Both the position numbers and the translations under genes were made by a program. A stretch of DNA of 64,000 nucleotides, taken from the NCBI GenBank assembly GCA_013001595.1, contig JABDMH010000056.1, positions 124,001 through 188,000 on the forward strand, given 5' to 3'. Positions 8,583-17,108 of this stretch are shown piece by piece; position 1 is the stretch's first letter; each line of letters begins with the position of its first letter. The stretch comes from Saprospiraceae bacterium (GTDB lineage Bacteria; Bacteroidota; Bacteroidia; Chitinophagales; Saprospiraceae). The notes below the pieces were generated by a model, which saw only the letters and a program-made list of their open reading frames with translations, had not been told where the DNA came from and did not search any database.

Positions 8583-9983
8583 TTACATTTCCCAACCTGT
8601 TCTGACAGGCTCTTTTATGTAGATATCTGCTTCACTCATACCAATTGCCTTCATGTTTTCGCCATCCCAATTGATCTTTGCTCCGCCTAATCGCAACGAT
8701 AAGACGCCAAGCAACGTGATCTCTGTAAGGTGTGCACCGTAGTCGAAATGAGAACTGGCTTCGGCGCCTCCTTTGATGGCATCGATCCAATCTCTATGAT
8801 GCCCATTCGTCTCTGGTAAGGTTGGTTTGGGAGGTTGGTCGCCGAGTGATTTGGGGAAAAAGTTCGGTAAATCGGAGGATCTGTCCGTTACCATAATTCC
8901 TTTTTCGCCAATGTACATGCCACCACGGTTGACAAAGGAAAAATCTTTGGGCAACGCTGCGATCTTTGGTGGTCTTAGGCCACCAGAATACCAGGTCAAT
9001 GAGACCGCCGGATGATATTCCGAAGCTGGAAAATGGTAATAACCAATTTCTCCATATGGAGTGATCTCATCATTGGTTAGACCAGCAGGCCGCACTTCGA
9101 TGGTGTCTGGCAGGGGCAAGTGAAGACCCCATGTGGCAGCATCCATATCATGGCACCCGAAATCACCTAGTGCTCCGCATCCAAATTCCCAGAAATCACG
9201 CCAACTTACTGGTGCATAGGTATGATGAAAGGGACGATATGGGCGTGGACCAAGCCACATGTCCCAGTCAAAATCGAAAGGCACAGGACTTGTATCGAGC
9301 GGTAGACCGGTCAGGTGTCTATTCCAGCGAGATGCTGGAACCCATGAATGGATTTCGTGTATGGTACCTAGGGTGCCTGCACGCAGATGTTCTACAGCAC
9401 TGCGAATAGCTGGTGTACTATGTCCTTGATTGCCCATCTGGGTCACTATACCCATTTCTTTAGCCACTTTTCTTACCTCTCGGGCCTCCCATATGTTGTG
9501 TGTCAATGGTTTTTCGCAGTAGATGTGTTTACCTGCCCTCATGGCATGGAGACAAACGAAGGCATGTGTATGATCTGGAGTGGCACATAATACTCCATCA
9601 AGCTCTGCCTCTGCCTCCAGCATTCTGAGGAAGTTCTGGTATACCCTCACATTTTTTCCTGAGGAGGATTCGATGAGTGATTTGACCGGGCCTCTACCGG
9701 CTTTGCTCTTATAATAGAAGTTCTTGAGGTCCCAATATCTGGCAGGATCGGCAATACATGTGACCTTAACATCTTGTAGCTTTAGGAGTTCCTCAACATT
9801 GCGACGACCTCGTCCACCGGCACCTACCAAACCAATATTTACCTGATCACTGGGAGCGATAAAATCTTTACCACCAAGTACATGGCGGGGTACAATGAGA
9901 AAACCGGCAGCTGCTGTTGCTGCTGTATTTCGAATAAATTTGCGTCGAGAAGTCGGGAAGTCTTTTTCTTTGATTTTTTCCAT
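8583..9983 (-). CDS. Gfo/Idh/MocA family oxidoreductase, TAT-exported
   Basis: NAD(P)-dependent sugar or polyol dehydrogenase-like protein, 466 residues. A twin-arginine signal (TSRRKFIRNTAATAAAGFLI) is followed by the Rossmann nucleotide-binding motif VNIGLVGAGGRGRRN. The conserved EKP motif of the family is in GKHIYCEKPLTHN, and the C-terminal alpha/beta domain contains GALGDFGCHDMDAATW, typical of the large secreted branch common in Bacteroidota. Substrate is unknown; periplasmic carbohydrate processing is usual for the branch. Transcribed alone: flanking genes are regulators on one side and a divergent sensor kinase on the other. Confidence 0.88.
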   Translation of the reverse strand: MEKIKEKDFPTSRRKFIRNTAATAAAGFLIVPRHVLGGKDFIAPSDQVNIGLVGAGGRGRRNVEELLKLQDVKVTCIADPARYWDLKNFYYKSKAGRGPVKSLIESSSGKNVRVYQNFLRMLEAEAELDGVLCATPDHTHAFVCLHAMRAGKHIYCEKPLTHNIWEAREVRKVAKEMGIVTQMGNQGHSTPAIRSAVEHLRAGTLGTIHEIHSWVPASRWNRHLTGLPLDTSPVPFDFDWDMWLGPRPYRPFHHTYAPVSWRDFWEFGCGALGDFGCHDMDAATWGLHLPLPDTIEVRPAGLTNDEITPYGEIGYYHFPASEYHPAVSLTWYSGGLRPPKIAALPKDFSFVNRGGMYIGEKGIMVTDRSSDLPNFFPKSLGDQPPKPTLPETNGHHRDWIDAIKGGAEASSHFDYGAHLTEITLLGVLSLRLGGAKINWDGENMKAIGMSEADIYIKEPVRTGWEM

Positions 9984-10295
9984 ACAATGGTCTATTGATA
10001 TTCAACCAGCCCTGCATATTCACTTTGCGGGCTGAAACAGGGTCATTTGTCTTTTCATTGGTAGAAGGTATTAATTTTTATTGCTTTCTAATTGCTTAAC
10101 CAGGTCAGGAAAAACAGATCTTCCACCCCATGCAAGGAAAATAAATTTGCTCGAGATTTCGTCTCATTATCGAATTCACTTACTAACGAGGCCTTTCCCA
10201 GGTACAAGACACAGCATCAGGACTATATCTAAGTGGTTGGAATCGGTTTTTGGATCGATTTTGGAATTGTAAGTAACTTTAGCACTGGGATCACA
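9984..10295. promoter_or_regulatory. Divergent intergenic region, 312 bp
   Basis: Spacer between the divergent oxidoreductase and sensor kinase genes. On the + strand a Bacteroidota-type promoter can be proposed: a T-rich TTTTG at about 10248-10252, 21 bp, then TAACTTTA at 10274-10281, placing transcription start just before the kinase ATG at 10296. A longer in-frame extension of the kinase (to 10233) would run through this promoter and is therefore unlikely to be translated. Nothing else is recognisable in the remaining bases. Confidence 0.35.
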
Positions 10296-13200
10296 ATGAA
10301 TAGGGGCAGAATCATAGCGGTTATCTTCTACTGTATACTTCATAGTGTGCAGCTAATGGGACAAAAACTTGGCCCTTTCACTCATATTTCACTAGAGCAA
10401 GGTCTTTCGGATCGAAATGTAAAAGATATTGTCAGAGATGATCTAGGGTATCTCTGGATTGGTACTCGAAATGGACTCAACCGATATGATGGTTTACATG
10501 TAGAGATCTACGACAACCACCCTGAAAGACAAACGCGCATAAGTGCTAAGGAAATCAAGAAAGTGTTGCCCCGTAAAGATGGGCAACTGGTAGTCCAATA
10601 TGAGACCAATCGGAGATTTCTCGATGTGCTATTTGCGGAGGAAACTGTAGCACGGAAGCTTTTTTTGAATCGTGAGAATGGGGTGGTAGGAGTGGTGGAG
10701 AAAGTACAATTGTCTGAAAAGACAGGAGACTTGCATCTGCTGGTCAAGCAAGACTCTAGTTTAGTGGTTCAGAAACTGAATAATCAATACACTTTTGACA
10801 GTCTATACCAAGTCCAAGGTCACGTAGCTAAGCGGTCTTCCCTATTCAATTTTGTGGTCTTGCCTTCTGACGAAGCGTGGATCAATGACAACAACTTGGG
10901 ACTATTTTGCGTCGATACAGCAGGGCAAATTACCAATACCATTTATCACGACAGCCTCGGTGTACCTCACCAATTTGGTCAGATTAGCATATTGCATCAT
11001 GACGATCAGGGTCGAATATGGCTAGCCTTTCAAAACGCACCCGGGCTCTGGGAATACAATGAGGCTGCTAGGGATTTTACTCCATTTAAGGTAGGGTCGC
11101 AAAATGTGTTCAACAGCATTTGGGAGGATGGCCTTGGACAAGTCTTAGTTGGATATAAAGTGAGCGACCATATTCTTGATCTACATCTAATCAAATCGGA
11201 CGATGGGACGGTCTCGTACAATAAATTTTTGCAGGCAGGGGCTACAATAAACGAGATATACAGCAAGGATTTTGAAAGATTGGTTTTTCTGGGAACAGAT
11301 CGCGGTGTCAAGAAGATCAACCAGACCAAAAAGCACGTTTCCAACTACCTACATAATGATGAGCGAATAGAAGTTGAAACTAGTTTGCGTGGAATCGCAA
11401 CCACACCCAGTGGCCATGTGATTTTTAATGGTGAGAAAAACACCTGGTATGTGCACAGCCCAGCATCAGATTCGATAACCACATTGACAATGTCGAGGCG
11501 GCACCTTGAGCCAGTGAGCTACTGCAATTGTGCGAGAGAGCTGGTCCTGGATTCAAATGGAATGGTTTGGGGTGTCCGCTACAGTGACCTCTATGCTGGT
11601 GAGTTAATCGGATTAGATCTGTCTACAAGCACATTTTCGATCTATGCTTTCCCCTATAAAATCCAAAGCCTTACTCTTGGGAATGATGGTAATCTTTGGC
11701 TAGTGTCCGGCGAGGAAGGTGTTGCCGGTAGAATGACCGCTTTTGATCTAGATGCTAAGACATTCCTCCATTACTTTAGTGCCGATGACATCAACCCCTT
11801 GGCTGCTTATACACCAACGTCTATTTATGAAGACTCCCGGGGTGTCAAGTGGGTGGGTACCCATGATGGACTATTGGAGATCGATGTTGAGAAAGGTGAG
11901 AAGACCACACATAACTTTTCCGAAAGTGACTACTTTGGCTTGAGCAGCAACTACGTCTATTGTGTCTCCGAAGACCATGAACAAAATATTTGGATTGGCA
12001 CCGATGCAGGTGTAAATGTATATTACATTGCTACCGATGAGTTTAAGCTCTTTGATACGAGAGACGGATTAGCGGATAACAATGTCTGTGGTATCCTAGA
12101 AGATGATAAACATAATCTATGGTTTAGTACCTACAATGGATTGTCCTATTTTGATGCCCAGTTGAAATCATTTAGAAATTTTGGCGTTTCCGATGGGTTT
12201 AGTCAAAATCAATTTAATAGATATTCTTATCACCGATCGGAAAGAGGTCAATTCTATATTGGAGGTGTAAACGGACTCAGTACGTTTAACCCCAATGAAC
12301 TTCTAGAGCGCGATCTGAATGCGCCAATTATCCTTTCTTCACTATCTTATTATGATCAAGAGGAAGGTGCCATCATAGAAAGATTGCATAATCTGCATCA
12401 AATAGAAGAGGTGCGTCTACCTGCATCCAATCGCTATTTTGAATGCTCTTTTGCTTTAGCAGACTATACCCATCCAAAACAGAATCAATATCAATACAAA
12501 CTGGAAGGACTTGACATCGACTGGAATTACCTCGGGACTCAAAATGAGATTCGGTTTAATAATCTCCCCGCTGGAAACTACACTTTGCAAATTAGAGGTG
12601 CAGATCGAAATCTCAATGTCAGTTCTAGTGAGTTTTCAATACCAATAAAGGTAGAGCAATACTTTTATCGCAAGGGATGGTTCCTATTGTTGGTGCTTAG
12701 TTTGATCTCTTTAGTAATTTATTTTGTGCATCGACTTACCCTCAGGCAGGCAATTAATATGGAGCGATTTCGCACTAAGATTTCAAGTGATTTACATGAT
12801 GATGTTGGTGGGCTATTATCGGGGTTGGCGATGCAGACTGAGCTCCTTCAATACACCGCCAAGGATTCCGATAAGCCTAAACTGAAAAGAATAAGTGAGA
12901 TGAGTCGCAATGCAATGGCACAAATGCGGGATGTCATTTGGGCCACAGATGCACGTAAGGATAAGTTTGAAGATCTGCTGATTAGGATGAAGGAGTACGC
13001 CGCCGAAATATTATTCCCTAGAGAAATCACTTGTGATTTCAATGTGGTGAATATTAATCGAGAAAAGAAGATTCCAGTCCAGATCAGACAAAATTTATAT
13101 TTGATATTTAAGGAGGCAATCACCAATGTAGCTAAGCATTCCAATGCCACCAACGTGATTGTTAAATTTGAAAAGGAGGGTTCGAAACTGAGCCTGGAGA

Positions 13201-13367
13201 TCAAGGACAATGGACAGTATAACAAACAAATAAATGGGGTTACCTCCTCATTGAATGGGTCTGGGCTAAAGAACATGGAATTACGAGCGGAAAATATTGA
13301 TGCAGACTTGGTGATCGATAAATCGACCGGATTTTCAGTTGCACTACATATGAAATCCTTCGTGTAG
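10296..13367 (+). CDS. Propeller-type sensor histidine kinase (Y_Y_Y, HisKA_3)
   Basis: A 1,023-residue membrane sensor kinase. Order of parts: signal peptide (MNRGRIIAVIFYCILHSVQLMGQ); periplasmic two-component-regulator propeller repeats (units such as DDLGYLWIGTRNGLNRYDG and EDHEQNIWIGTDAGVNVYY) over most of the first 680 residues; a Y_Y_Y domain near 740-800; one membrane helix (WFLLLVLSLISLVIYFVHRL); a HisKA_3 dimerisation and phosphoacceptor domain with His834 (SSDLHDDVGG); and a HATPase domain (EAITNVAKHSNATN, GSGLKNMELRAE). Unlike hybrid kinases of gut Bacteroides it has no fused receiver or AraC domain; the partner is the NarL-type regulator 96 bp downstream. The ligand is unknown. 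ATG 10296 is chosen because it begins the signal peptide. Confidence 0.9.
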   Translation: MNRGRIIAVIFYCILHSVQLMGQKLGPFTHISLEQGLSDRNVKDIVRDDLGYLWIGTRNGLNRYDGLHVEIYDNHPERQTRISAKEIKKVLPRKDGQLVVQYETNRRFLDVLFAEETVARKLFLNRENGVVGVVEKVQLSEKTGDLHLLVKQDSSLVVQKLNNQYTFDSLYQVQGHVAKRSSLFNFVVLPSDEAWINDNNLGLFCVDTAGQITNTIYHDSLGVPHQFGQISILHHDDQGRIWLAFQNAPGLWEYNEAARDFTPFKVGSQNVFNSIWEDGLGQVLVGYKVSDHILDLHLIKSDDGTVSYNKFLQAGATINEIYSKDFERLVFLGTDRGVKKINQTKKHVSNYLHNDERIEVETSLRGIATTPSGHVIFNGEKNTWYVHSPASDSITTLTMSRRHLEPVSYCNCARELVLDSNGMVWGVRYSDLYAGELIGLDLSTSTFSIYAFPYKIQSLTLGNDGNLWLVSGEEGVAGRMTAFDLDAKTFLHYFSADDINPLAAYTPTSIYEDSRGVKWVGTHDGLLEIDVEKGEKTTHNFSESDYFGLSSNYVYCVSEDHEQNIWIGTDAGVNVYYIATDEFKLFDTRDGLADNNVCGILEDDKHNLWFSTYNGLSYFDAQLKSFRNFGVSDGFSQNQFNRYSYHRSERGQFYIGGVNGLSTFNPNELLERDLNAPIILSSLSYYDQEEGAIIERLHNLHQIEEVRLPASNRYFECSFALADYTHPKQNQYQYKLEGLDIDWNYLGTQNEIRFNNLPAGNYTLQIRGADRNLNVSSSEFSIPIKVEQYFYRKGWFLLLVLSLISLVIYFVHRLTLRQAINMERFRTKISSDLHDDVGGLLSGLAMQTELLQYTAKDSDKPKLKRISEMSRNAMAQMRDVIWATDARKDKFEDLLIRMKEYAAEILFPREITCDFNVVNINREKKIPVQIRQNLYLIFKEAITNVAKHSNATNVIVKFEKEGSKLSLEIKDNGQYNKQINGVTSSLNGSGLKNMELRAENIDADLVIDKSTGFSVALHMKSFV

Positions 13368-13463
13368 GAGGTGGGCTATCATTTTGGGATTGATTATTGT
13401 AATACTGGAACATGTGGCTCAATTTGTTGGTTTTAATATTGTGAATCGCCAAAAAGATAAATT

Positions 13464-14102
13464 ATGGGAAACGTTGCTGTAGGCATTGTTGAAGACGAAC
13501 CTATCGTTAGGGAAAGTTTAGTTACTTTTTTTGACGATCAACATAATTTAGAAGTAGTATGCCAAGTCAATTCTTTGGAGGCCTTTGAGCAGATGTACAG
13601 TGATGGCAGTAATAGTGCACCCGATGTCTTACTTTTGGATATAGGACTTCCTGGCATGTCAGGACTAGAGGGTATTCGAGTCATTAAAAAAATTACACCC
13701 GATACGGATGTGATTATGTTGACTACCTACGAAGAATCAGAGACTATTTTTAAGGCCCTCTGTGCCGGTGCGTGCTCTTACCTAAGTAAACGATCTTCAC
13801 TTTCTCAAATACTAGAAGCGATCACAGTGGTAAGTCAGGGGGGGTCCTATATGAGTCCTTCCATAGCACGGAAAGTAGTCAAGTATTTCTCGCCATCCGA
13901 TCATTCAAAGAAGGAACTATTAACTCCAAGGCAACAACAGATCGTTTCAGGATTGGTCGAAGGTCTTAGTTACAAGATGATTGCAGATAAATATATCATA
14001 TCAATAGAGACCGTTCGTGATCATATCAAAAAGATCTATAAAAAACTGCAGATCAATAGTAAGGCCGAATTGATCCGACTCTCTGTGGATGGAGATTTAT
14101 AA
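13464..14102 (+). CDS. NarL/FixJ-type response regulator
   Basis: A 212-residue response regulator: receiver domain with Asp59 (DVLLLDIGLPG) and conserved Lys in SYLSKRS, then a LuxR-type HTH (LTPRQQQIVSGLVEGLSYKM, IETVRDHIKKIYKKLQINSK). It lies directly after the propeller kinase, whose HisKA_3 domain is the usual partner of NarL-type regulators, so the two form a two-component system. Immediately downstream are two tandem promoter units each carrying a 7-4-7 inverted repeat centred about 45 bp before the inferred transcription start. NarL-family proteins bind such inverted heptamers, so these are plausible targets; this is inference. Confidence 0.92.
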   Translation: MGNVAVGIVEDEPIVRESLVTFFDDQHNLEVVCQVNSLEAFEQMYSDGSNSAPDVLLLDIGLPGMSGLEGIRVIKKITPDTDVIMLTTYEESETIFKALCAGACSYLSKRSSLSQILEAITVVSQGGSYMSPSIARKVVKYFSPSDHSKKELLTPRQQQIVSGLVEGLSYKMIADKYIISIETVRDHIKKIYKKLQINSKAELIRLSVDGDL

Positions 14103-14227
14103 ATCTTTCAAATAGTGAAATCTCGCCCTTCTTCAGTATGCCATGATAGCCGGCAAGACTTGTATGAGGGAGCATTCCAAATAAGCATCAATACTATACT
14201 CTGGAGTACAGTATACCCGCGCTAGAC

Positions 14228-14243
14228 CCCCATGAATATGGGG
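14228..14243. promoter_or_regulatory. Inverted repeat (putative regulator site), copy 1
   Basis: CCCCATGAATATGGGG: arms CCCCAT and ATGGGG around a 4-bp centre. It begins 39 bp before the -7 box TATATTTG (14267-14274), the same distance as in copy 2, putting its centre about 45 bp before the likely transcription start, a usual activator position. The 7-4-7 geometry resembles sites of NarL-type regulators, one of which is encoded just upstream. Confidence 0.55.
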
Positions 14244-14280
14244 TTTTAGAATCGAATACCCCATCTTATATTTGTTTTAT

Positions 14281-14388
14281 CAAAATTGTGATCCTTTAGA
14301 TTTTGATCCTTTTTAAATAAGGCTTTTAACGTAACACACACTCAAACCGAAAGCTCCGAAGTTGAAGTACTTCGGAGCTTTTGTATTT
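14281..14388 (+). ncRNA. Putative small RNA, copy 1 (~105 nt)
   Basis: Inferred transcript from about 7 bases after the -7 box TATATTTG to the T-tract after the terminator. Near the 5' end the arms ATCAAAAT (14279-14286) and ATTTTGAT (14300-14307) form an AU-rich hairpin followed by CCTTTTT; then an unpaired conserved block GGCTTTTAACGTAACAC; then the terminator stem. There is no start codon with a useful frame. All structural elements recur in copy 2. I do not recognise the family; it is too short for 6S RNA or tmRNA. Function is unknown, with regulation by the adjacent NarL-type system likely. Confidence 0.6.
14351..14384 (+). terminator. Intrinsic terminator of small RNA copy 1
   Basis: A perfect 12-bp stem (AAGCTCCGAAGT at 14351-14362 with ACTTCGGAGCTT at 14369-14380), 6-base loop, then a T-rich tail TTGTATTT. 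Confidence 0.85.
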
Positions 14389-14425
14389 ATAGCGCTCACC
14401 ATCGATGTGAATGGGGTCAAACGTC

Positions 14426-14443
14426 ACCCCATGGATATGGGGT
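14426..14443. promoter_or_regulatory. Inverted repeat (putative regulator site), copy 2
   Basis: ACCCCATGGATATGGGGT: perfect 7-bp arms around GGAT. The spacing from CCCC to the -7 box TATCTTTA (14466-14473) is 39 bp, identical to copy 1. Confidence 0.55.
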
Positions 14444-14479
14444 TTCAGAATCTACTGCCTCAACTTATCTTTATGGTAT

Positions 14480-14588
14480 CAAAATTGTGATCCCTTTTGA
14501 TTTTGATACTTTTTTTAAGGCTTTAACGTAACACTCGCACTCAAAACACGGAAGCTCCGAAATCTAAAAGTTTCGGAGCTTTCTTTGT
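14480..14588 (+). ncRNA. Putative small RNA, copy 2 (~105 nt)
   Basis: Second copy of the tandem small-RNA unit. Same order as copy 1: arms ATCAAAAT (14478-14485) and ATTTTGAT (14500-14507) followed by ACTTTTTTT, the block AAGGCTTTAACGTAACAC, then the terminator. The loop between the arms has drifted while both arms are exactly kept. The first hairpin followed by a T-run may itself pause or terminate some transcripts, giving a ~30-nt form. It runs toward the 3' end of the convergent flotillin gene (14630). Confidence 0.6.
14552..14587 (+). terminator. Intrinsic terminator of small RNA copy 2
   Basis: An 11-bp perfect stem (AAGCTCCGAAA at 14552-14562 with TTTCGGAGCTT at 14571-14581), 8-base loop, T-rich tail. 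It sits between two convergent transcripts and may also stop the flotillin mRNA. Confidence 0.82.
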
Positions 14589-14629
14589 TTATAGCTGGTG
14601 TGAAGAAATCGGCAAAGATTCGTCAGTTA

Positions 14630-16084
14630 TTAGTGCCCATTGGTTAATGGATCGTGAACCCCAACCTTGGCATTTCCATTTTCAACGATTTCCTCTATTT
14701 CTTCGTCAGTGGATTCTTTGTTTTGCTGACTACCTAGATAAGTAGGTAAATCCATTCCTGCCATGTTGAAAAGGTCGTGTAAAGGAGGGATGGACTTGTA
14801 GAGTCCGGAAACAAACTTTGAGGTTGCATTTCCCTGTCCATTTTGTTGCCCCCCTTCCCAAACGGTGACCTTATCAATCTTCAGATTCTTGATGGCTTCT
14901 ACTTGTGTTTTTACAAGGTCTTCAAGTTTATCGGCAATCAGCATTAGCACGGCATCCTTTGTGTTACCATTGGTGGCATCTACGATTCGGTGGAAGCCAT
15001 CTGCCTGCTTTTGCAAGATCTCGAAGAGACCACGAGCTTCAGCTTCTTTCGTGGCAAAAATAGCATCGGCTTGGCCTTGAGCTTCCCGTCGCTGTTTCTC
15101 AGCTTCTGCTTCGGCATCAATTTCGGCCTTGCGTTTGCTGATCTCAGCGTTTACGATGATGTCTGCTTCTTTGGAGGCCTTTTCTCTAGCTGCCCTGGCT
15201 TCTTCAGCTTCCCGCTCTGCCTGATAAGCCATTTCCAATGCTTTGGCAGCTTGAATCTTTTCTGCAGAAGTAGCTTGTTTGAGCGCCTCGGCTTCCGCTT
15301 CTCGCTTAGTAGCTTCGGATTTTGCAATCAAGATTTGAGCTAAATTCTCTCCCTCAATGGACTTGGCTTGTGCATCGGCTTCACCTACTTTGGCATCTGC
15401 TTCGGCTTTGGCTACCTCAATCCTCTTTTCTCGGTTGGCTCGAGCTTCTCCTATTGCGCCCTCTCTTGTCTTTTCAGCAACACGAACTTTCGCCTCATTA
15501 ATCGCATGAGCTGCGGCCTCTTTACCTAACGCTTCAATATAGCCTGATTCATCCTCAATGTCTGTGATGTTAACATTGATCAGCGTTAAGCCGATCTTCC
15601 TGAGTTCACTTCCCACATTGGAAGCCACATTGGTAAGAAATTTATCCCTGTCTGAATTTATTTCCTCAATATCCATGGTGGCCACTACCAGCCTCAACTG
15701 TCCGAATATGATGTCTTTGGCAATATCCCTGATAGAGTCCATCGATTTACCCAATAGCCGCTCCGCTGCATTCACCATAGTACCCTCATCATTGGAAATA
15801 GCCACAGTAAAACGCGATGGGACATTTACCCGGATGTTCTGCCTACTTAGTGCATTGCGTAAGTCGACATCTATCGAGATGGGGGATAAATCGAGATATT
15901 GATAATCTTGAATAACTGGCCAGACAAAGGCCGCTCCACCAGCGATACACTTGGCTGAGCCCTGACCGGTCTTACCATAGATAACAAGGATGCGATCAGA
16001 GGGACACCTTCTATAACGAGAAACGAGAAAGAGTGCCGTAGCAATGATCAATACGATTAAGCCGAGAATAAGATAAAGGGTCAT
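14630..16084 (-). CDS. Flotillin family protein
   Basis: Membrane-microdomain scaffold of the flotillin/SPFH family, about 484 residues. A single N-terminal membrane segment (MTLYLILGLIVLIIATALFLV) leads into the SPFH domain, then a long Ala/Glu/Lys-rich coiled coil (repeats such as AKAEADAKVGEADAQAK, KRKAEIDAEAEAEKQ) and a hydrophilic tail. The ATG at 16084 is preferred; the frame stays open to 16132 but that start would overlap the upstream gene and put hydrophilic residues before the membrane helix. It lies 19 bp after the NfeD-like gene, the classic NfeD-flotillin pairing. Probable role: organising membrane proteins and stress response. Confidence 0.9.
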   Translation of the reverse strand: MTLYLILGLIVLIIATALFLVSRYRRCPSDRILVIYGKTGQGSAKCIAGGAAFVWPVIQDYQYLDLSPISIDVDLRNALSRQNIRVNVPSRFTVAISNDEGTMVNAAERLLGKSMDSIRDIAKDIIFGQLRLVVATMDIEEINSDRDKFLTNVASNVGSELRKIGLTLINVNITDIEDESGYIEALGKEAAAHAINEAKVRVAEKTREGAIGEARANREKRIEVAKAEADAKVGEADAQAKSIEGENLAQILIAKSEATKREAEAEALKQATSAEKIQAAKALEMAYQAEREAEEARAAREKASKEADIIVNAEISKRKAEIDAEAEAEKQRREAQGQADAIFATKEAEARGLFEILQKQADGFHRIVDATNGNTKDAVLMLIADKLEDLVKTQVEAIKNLKIDKVTVWEGGQQNGQGNATSKFVSGLYKSIPPLHDLFNMAGMDLPTYLGSQQNKESTDEEIEEIVENGNAKVGVHDPLTNGH

Positions 16085-16103
16085 AATTGTATGATTTAAA
16101 ATG

Positions 16104-16712
16104 TCAAGTTCTTGTACTTTCGAATATTTCAACGGGCTCTACCACGAGCACGTTATTGTCTATTATTTCAATGATTTTTACAATGTGACCGGTGACCAAT
16201 TCTTCTCCTTCAGTTACTGCTGCCATTTCGCGTAAAGAATGATTTAGTGTGACATGGACTTTACCACGACCTTTACGGTGTCCAGGGATGGTCAGATATA
16301 CCGTGCCATCTTGAAAAATCAGATCGTTCAGGTCGGCATTTCCACGCTCTGCCAATCGATGAAACAAAAACATAAGGTAAGCCACTGTAACCATAGCCAG
16401 CAATCCGGCTAGAAGAGACATGGCAATAACCAATGTGTTGCTATATCCTCGACCTAGGGCTAGGATGCCTGTCCAACCGAAAAAGGCAAAAAATGCAATA
16501 ATACCTCTGACAGAAAGCAAAGTAAATGACGGATCGAGACTGTAGCTCGTATCGGATCCATCAACATCTACATCCGAATCGAAATCAAGACCAAAGATGC
16601 TTAATCCAAATTGGATGATGAACAGGGTGCTGAAGACAATTGCTATTCCCCAGAATATCTGCTCCGTCGTGACCAGATCATTCCACCAATCTGTAATCGA
16701 TAACACCATCAT
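16104..16712 (-). CDS. NfeD-like membrane protein
   Basis: A membrane protein with an N-terminal hydrophobic helix (IFWGIAIVFSTLFIIQFGLSI), an acidic segment (DFDSDVDVDGSD), two more helices (IIAFFAFFGWTGILALG and LVIAMSLLAGLLAMVTVAYL) and a C-terminal OB-fold-like domain (QDGTVYLTIPGHRKGRGKV, GEELVTGHIVKIIEI), as in NfeD proteins that partner flotillins. The frame is open to 16754; starting at the paired ATGs near 16712 gives a cleaner N-terminus. It is transcribed just ahead of flotillin with a short gap, so the two proteins probably act together. Confidence 0.8.
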   Translation of the reverse strand: MMVLSITDWWNDLVTTEQIFWGIAIVFSTLFIIQFGLSIFGLDFDSDVDVDGSDTSYSLDPSFTLLSVRGIIAFFAFFGWTGILALGRGYSNTLVIAMSLLAGLLAMVTVAYLMFLFHRLAERGNADLNDLIFQDGTVYLTIPGHRKGRGKVHVTLNHSLREMAAVTEGEELVTGHIVKIIEIIDNNVLVVEPVEIFESTRT

Positions 16713-17108
16713 TCTACATCTAAGTACAGGTAGCTTTTTCGCTACTAATATCAACTGAGGACAAAATAATCCTGTATTTTCTAATTTAAAACTAATCCGT
16801 CTTTAAGACACGAAAGTTCGACCAATGTTCAAGAATATCAGCCCAATGGACTTTCACCGTTCACATTGTTCCAATAGTCTTTTCAAGTAGTACCGAGATC
16901 TCAGAATATGAACCCTTGCTCTCTTTCCTGAGAAGAAAAAGCTAGATTGGAGTTTGGTGGGTGCCCTATCTTCCGTATCGTCGATTTTTTAACATTACAA
17001 TCATGCATGTTTTTGCAGCATTGGTTGTGGTTTGGATCTGTCCAGAGCTAGTAGCTAATTTTGCTATTTTTACCCAATTGAGTCAAACGCAATTAGGTCG
17101 ATCTCCAA
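16713..17108. promoter_or_regulatory. Intergenic region with prs promoter
   Basis: About 400 bp between the divergent NfeD-like and prs genes. For prs, TTTG (17031-17034), 21 bp, then TAATTTTG (17056-17063) matches the Bacteroidota -33/-7 promoter, leaving a leader of roughly 40 nt. Apart from the possible upstream extension of the NfeD-like frame to 16754, I see no gene or clear repeat here. Confidence 0.5.

Larger units (their letters stand above)
14226..14594 (+). repeat. Two tandem ~199-bp non-coding units
   Basis: Two diverged copies of the same unit, offset by 199 bp (palindromes at 14228 and 14427, -7 boxes at 14267 and 14466, hairpin arms at 14279 and 14478, terminator stems at 14351 and 14552). 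The order and spacing of elements are identical between copies: inverted repeat CCCCATGNATATGGGG, a -7 box, the hairpin arms ATCAAAAT and ATTTTGAT, a shared AAGGCTTT(T)AACGTAACAC block, and a terminator stem containing AGCTCCGAA. A conserved TTTATAGC follows each terminator. No reading frame spans either unit. The preserved structure despite sequence drift suggests selection on an RNA product. Confidence 0.85.

Noticed and set aside
14286-14292. TTGTGAT inside the small-RNA units, resembling the 11-bp direct repeats near 22100 and 25133
   Set aside because: It occurs once per unit, with the next TGAT-like word not at 11-bp spacing, and lies in the transcribed hairpin loop rather than at promoter distance.
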